Below are positions 60,914-64,000 of a DNA stretch of 64,000 nucleotides, in pieces. The notes under the pieces are model-generated. The model saw nothing but the letters and a program-made list of their open reading frames with translations, made no database searches and was not told the DNA's origin. A program made the position numbers and the translations under genes. Every line of letters starts with the position of its first letter. Position 1 is the first letter of the stretch. The DNA lies in contig NZ_JAEKKT010000147.1 of assembly GCF_019510245.1 (NCBI RefSeq), positions 1 to 64,000 on the forward strand, in the 5' to 3' direction. Source of the DNA: Streptomyces sp. (GTDB lineage: Bacteria; Actinomycetota; Actinomycetes; Streptomycetales; Streptomycetaceae).

Positions 60914-62236
60914 GTGCAGCCGCAGCCCGGCAGAACGCCGCTCGCCACGCTCCTCAGCACCTGTGTCCTCGCGCTCGCCCTGGTGGTGACCGCCGCGGCC
61001 GTCACCGCGCTGGTCCGCAGTCCCCGCCAGCTCACGTCGGCCACCGGCGGCGGCAGTCACTGGGTGAACACCTGGACCGGGATGCCCCAGCTCACCGAAC
61101 CCGGCAATCTGCCGCCCGCGCCCTTCACGGGCGAGAAGTCGGTCCTGGCCGACACCACCCTGCGCCAGACCGTGCGCGTGACCGTCGGCGCCCACCGGCT
61201 CCGGCTGCGCTTCTCCAACGCCTACGGCGACACCGCGCTCCCGCTCACCGCGGTGACCGTGGCGCTGCCGGCGGGCGGACGGGCCGGTGTCAGCGCGATC
61301 GTTCCCGGGAGCCTGCACCGGGTGACGTTCTCCGGGCGCCCGGCGACCGTCGTACCGGTCGGGGCCCAGGTCGTCTCCGATCCCGTGGACTTCCGGCTGG
61401 CTCCGGGGTCCGATCTCACGGTCACGGCGTACACCGCGCAGGGCCAGCCCGATCTGGCGCTCACCTCGCATCCGGGCTCGCGCACCACGTCGTACCTCCT
61501 CGGCGGCGACCACACGCGGGACCCGGACCTGACGGGCGCGACCGCGGTCGACCACTGGTACCTGCTGAGCGACGTCGAGGTCCTCGTGCCCGCCGCGACC
61601 CGGGCCGTGGCCGTCCTCGGCGACTCCCTCACCGACGGCCGGGGGTCGACGACCAACGGCAACGACCGCTGGCCCGACCAGTTCTTCGACCGGCTGCAGA
61701 ACCGGGCCGGTACCTCGGACATCGCCGTGCTCAACCAGGCGGCCGGCGGCAACCGGGTTCTCGAGGACGGCCTCGGCCCCAATGCCCTGGCCCGCCTCGA
61801 CCGGGACGTCCTCTCCCGGAGCGGGGTCTCCTGGCTGATCGTCTTCGAGGGCGTCAACGACATCGGCACCGCCGCCGCCACCCCCCAGGCGCAGCAGGCC
61901 GTCGCCGACGATCTCGTCGCCGCCTACCGGCAGATCGTCGTCCGCGCCCACGCCCAGGGCATCCGGGTCTACGGCGCCACCCTGCTGCCCTTCGGCGGCA
62001 ACGCCTACGACGACGGTGCGGGCGTGCGCGAGGCGGCCCGCCGGCGCGTCAACGCGTGGATCCGGGGGCCCGGGCACTTCGACGCGCTGATCGACTTCGA
62101 CCGGGCGGTACGGGACCCGGCCGACCCCAGCCGCCTGCGGGCCGACCTCCAGGTGGGGGACTGGCTGCACCTCAACCCGGCGGGGTACGGGGCGCTGGCC
62201 GCCGCGGTGCCCGCGGGGCTGTTCGGCGGGCGGTGA
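60914..62236 (+). CDS. Secreted SGNH/GDSL-family esterase
   Basis: This 440-residue protein has an N-terminal membrane-spanning or signal segment (LATLLSTCVLALALVV), an all-beta region (WVNTWTGMPQLTEPGNLPP) and a C-terminal SGNH hydrolase. Block I is VLGDSLTDGRG with the nucleophilic serine, block II QAAGGNRV, block III FEGVNDIG and block V DWLHLNPAGY with the Asp-His pair. It probably deacetylates or de-esterifies plant polysaccharide such as pectin, fitting the divergent pectate lyase. GTG 60914 with AGGAAGG seven bases upstream is preferred over several ATGs. Confidence 0.85.
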   Translation: MQPQPGRTPLATLLSTCVLALALVVTAAAVTALVRSPRQLTSATGGGSHWVNTWTGMPQLTEPGNLPPAPFTGEKSVLADTTLRQTVRVTVGAHRLRLRFSNAYGDTALPLTAVTVALPAGGRAGVSAIVPGSLHRVTFSGRPATVVPVGAQVVSDPVDFRLAPGSDLTVTAYTAQGQPDLALTSHPGSRTTSYLLGGDHTRDPDLTGATAVDHWYLLSDVEVLVPAATRAVAVLGDSLTDGRGSTTNGNDRWPDQFFDRLQNRAGTSDIAVLNQAAGGNRVLEDGLGPNALARLDRDVLSRSGVSWLIVFEGVNDIGTAAATPQAQQAVADDLVAAYRQIVVRAHAQGIRVYGATLLPFGGNAYDDGAGVREAARRRVNAWIRGPGHFDALIDFDRAVRDPADPSRLRADLQVGDWLHLNPAGYGALAAAVPAGLFGGR

Positions 62237-62304
62237 GCGCCGGGCGGGGCCACGACGGCGCCGCGGCCGCCCGCCGGCACCGCTCGGCACTTCCCGTGGA
62301 GCGC

Positions 62305-63657
62305 TCAGGCGGACTCGGCTTCGCCGGGGACCGTCCCCAGGGCCGAATCCGCCCTCGACGGCAGGTGGTTGAAGAGCAGGTTCAGGACGATCGCCGTCAG
62401 GCAGCCCGCGCTGATGCCGCTGTTCATCACCGTCTGGAACCAGTCCGGGAACTTCGCGTAGACCGTCGGGACGCCCACCGGCAGCACGCCGACCGCCACC
62501 GAGACGGCCACCACCGTCAGGTTGTTGTTGCCGTGGAAGTCGACCGCCGCGAGGGTGCGCAGGCCGCTCGCCGCGACCGTGCCGAACATCACCAGGCCCG
62601 CGCCGCCCAGCACCGGAGCCGGAATCGCCGCGACCACCGCGCCCAGCTTGGGCAGCAGGCCGAGCAGCACCAGGATGCCGCCGGCCGCCGCGACCACCCA
62701 GCGGCTGCGCACCCGGGTCATGCCGACCAGGCCCACGTTCTGCGCGAACGCCGTGTACGGGAAGGTGTTGAAGACACCGCCGAGGACGGTCGAGAGGCCG
62801 TCGGCGCGCAGGCCGTCGGCGAGGGAGCGAGCTTCGACGCGGCGTCCGGTGAGCTCGCCGACCGCGAGCAGGTCACCGGTGGTCTCGGTCATCGTGACCA
62901 GGGCCACCACCAGCATGGAGACGATCGCCGAGGCCTTGAACGTCGGCGCACCGAAGTGGAACGGCGTGCTGATGCCGAGCCAGTCGGCGTCCCCGACCCC
63001 GCTGAAGTCCGTGAACCCGAAGGGCACCGCCACCGCGAGGCCCACCGCGATGCCGATCAGGACCGCGATCCGGGCGAGGTAGGGGGGCGCGAACCGCTGC
63101 ACGCCGAGCACCACCGCCAGCACGAAGGCGGCCAGCGCCAGGTTCTTCGGCTCCCCGAAGTCCTTCGCACCGGCGCCGCCCGCCGCCCAGTTGCCGGCGA
63201 CCGGCAGCAGCGAGACGCCGATGATCAGGATCACCGTGCCGGTGACCAGGGGCGGGAAGAAGCGCAGCAGCCGGCCGAAGACGGGCGCCAGCAGCATGAT
63301 CGCCAGACCTGCGGTGATCACCGAACCGTAGATCGCGGGGAGTCCGCCGCCCGTCGTACCGATGAGCACCATCGGCGAGACCGCCGCGAACGTGCAGCCC
63401 TGCATGATCGGCAGCCGGACGCCGAAGCGCCAGAAGCCGACGCACTGGATGAGCGTGGCGACGCCGCACACCAGCAGGTCGGCGGTGATCAGATACGCCA
63501 GATCGGCGGGCGACAGCTTCATCGCGCCGCCCACGATCAGCGGGACGGCGACCGCGCCCGCGTACATCGCGAGCACGTGCTGGAGGCCGAACGCGGTCAA
63601 CTGCCGTACGGGTGGGACCTCGTCGACGGGATGGACGGAGGCGCTGGTGGTGGCCAT
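62305..63657 (-). CDS. NCS2-family nucleobase permease (purine or uracil type)
   Basis: This 450-residue symporter of the NCS2 (NAT/UapA/PbuX) family has many membrane segments and typical motifs: FGLQHVLAMYAGAVAVP, LPIMQGCTFAAVSPM, and GVFNTFPYTAFAQNVGLVG in the signature region. It imports xanthine, uric acid or uracil with protons or sodium; which cannot be read from sequence. GGAG lies five bases before ATG 63657. It is convergent with the esterase and downstream, on the same strand, of the oxidoreductase at the window end. Confidence 0.9.
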   Translation of the reverse strand: MATTSASVHPVDEVPPVRQLTAFGLQHVLAMYAGAVAVPLIVGGAMKLSPADLAYLITADLLVCGVATLIQCVGFWRFGVRLPIMQGCTFAAVSPMVLIGTTGGGLPAIYGSVITAGLAIMLLAPVFGRLLRFFPPLVTGTVILIIGVSLLPVAGNWAAGGAGAKDFGEPKNLALAAFVLAVVLGVQRFAPPYLARIAVLIGIAVGLAVAVPFGFTDFSGVGDADWLGISTPFHFGAPTFKASAIVSMLVVALVTMTETTGDLLAVGELTGRRVEARSLADGLRADGLSTVLGGVFNTFPYTAFAQNVGLVGMTRVRSRWVVAAAGGILVLLGLLPKLGAVVAAIPAPVLGGAGLVMFGTVAASGLRTLAAVDFHGNNNLTVVAVSVAVGVLPVGVPTVYAKFPDWFQTVMNSGISAGCLTAIVLNLLFNHLPSRADSALGTVPGEAESA

Positions 63658-63783
63658 GGGGACTCCAGAGCGGGGACGACATCCGGACAGCACGAGACCG
63701 TAAGAGGTTTGAACAGTTTGTTGATTTCCGGTCTGTTGCCGATACGTGTCATGCCCACCTGGACTCGGACGGACCCGGCTCCG

Positions 63784-64000
63784 CTACGTCCCGGCCCTCG
63801 CCGCCGTCAGCAGCGAGTTCCAGTCGGCCAGCTTGACCACGCTCCGGCCGAGCCGGGCGCCGAGCACCGCCTCGGCCCGCTCGATCGCCTGCCACCCCGT
63901 CCACGGGACCGGCTCGATGCCGGCCGAGCGCAGCGCGCCGACCGGATCCTCCGGCACCTGCCTGCGCAGCAGCGCGGGCGCGTCCTCCAGGAGGGAGGTC
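63784..64000 (-). CDS. FAD-dependent oxidoreductase, C-terminal fragment (runs off the window)
   Basis: The last 217 bases encode, on the minus strand, a C-terminus of about 71 residues that ends GRSVVKLADWNSLLTAARAG before a TAG at 63784-63786. PWTGWQAIERAEAVLG and RSVVKLADWNSLL resemble the tail of ferredoxin-NADP reductase-like flavoproteins (FprA type). The catalytic and FAD-binding parts lie outside the window, so the call rests on this tail only. Confidence 0.55.
   Translation of the reverse strand, partial: TSLLEDAPALLRRQVPEDPVGALRSAGIEPVPWTGWQAIERAEAVLGARLGRSVVKLADWNSLLTAARAGT

Overview
The window is high-GC actinobacterial chromosome, almost certainly Streptomyces. Codon third positions are saturated with G/C, many genes start with GTG, the one TTA codon noticed lies in an accessory gene, and the gene families (PNGase A-like protein, GH76, SWIM/MoxR/VWA operon, AidB-like dehydrogenase with a PaaX regulator) are typical of the genus. 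No rRNA, tRNA or CRISPR array was seen.

Layout. 1-130 is the end of an IS481-type insertion sequence. 0.1-5.3 kb holds tesB, a Ski2-like helicase, a DUF457 membrane protein, L31 type B and a DUF5709 protein. 5.6-9.2 kb is a heterodimeric ABC exporter whose two subunits have complementary degenerate ATP sites. 9.3-19.2 kb is rich in cell-wall and secreted proteins: L,D-transpeptidase-like lipoprotein, amidase, M1 peptidase lipoprotein, PNGase A-like protein, a MarR/ABC exporter pair and an MltG-type transglycosylase. 19.2-21.8 kb carries a flavin monooxygenase, a YjbQ protein and a shortened GH76 glycosidase behind a LacI-type operator. 21.8-26.9 kb is an accessory, partly decayed block: 2OG dioxygenase-like module, DUF6271-like protein, type III PLP decarboxylase, GNAT and a broken MFS gene. 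26.9-28.5 kb is a LuxR regulator plus methyltransferase.

28.7-41.2 kb is the most striking part: a 12.5-kb, five-gene minus-strand operon (DUF4132 protein, a 1647-residue unknown protein, MoxR-like AAA ATPase, DUF5682-VWA fusion, SWIM zinc-finger protein) resembling the E. coli yehI-L-M-P-Q locus. Upstream of its first gene is an exact match to the actinobacterial RecA-independent DNA-damage (PafBC-type) promoter. The same element, with a weaker -10, precedes two further minus-strand genes at 52.5 and 55.6 kb, in a stretch that also carries ung and an AidB-like gene. A damage-responsive role for these genes is an inference from the promoters and context.

41.3-63.7 kb is mixed core and accessory metabolism: DUF5997, a headless LysR-type protein, DHA2 MFS pump, HAD phosphatase, AsnC regulator, FUSC protein, lactonase behind a DasR-like site, a histidine-less CbiX paralogue, sugar kinase overlapping ung, BNR-repeat protein, HEAT protein, AidB/PaaX divergent pair, DapA-like lyase, SnoaL-like protein, pectate lyase and GDSL esterase with LacI-type operators between them, and an NCS2 permease. 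The window ends inside an FAD-dependent oxidoreductase.
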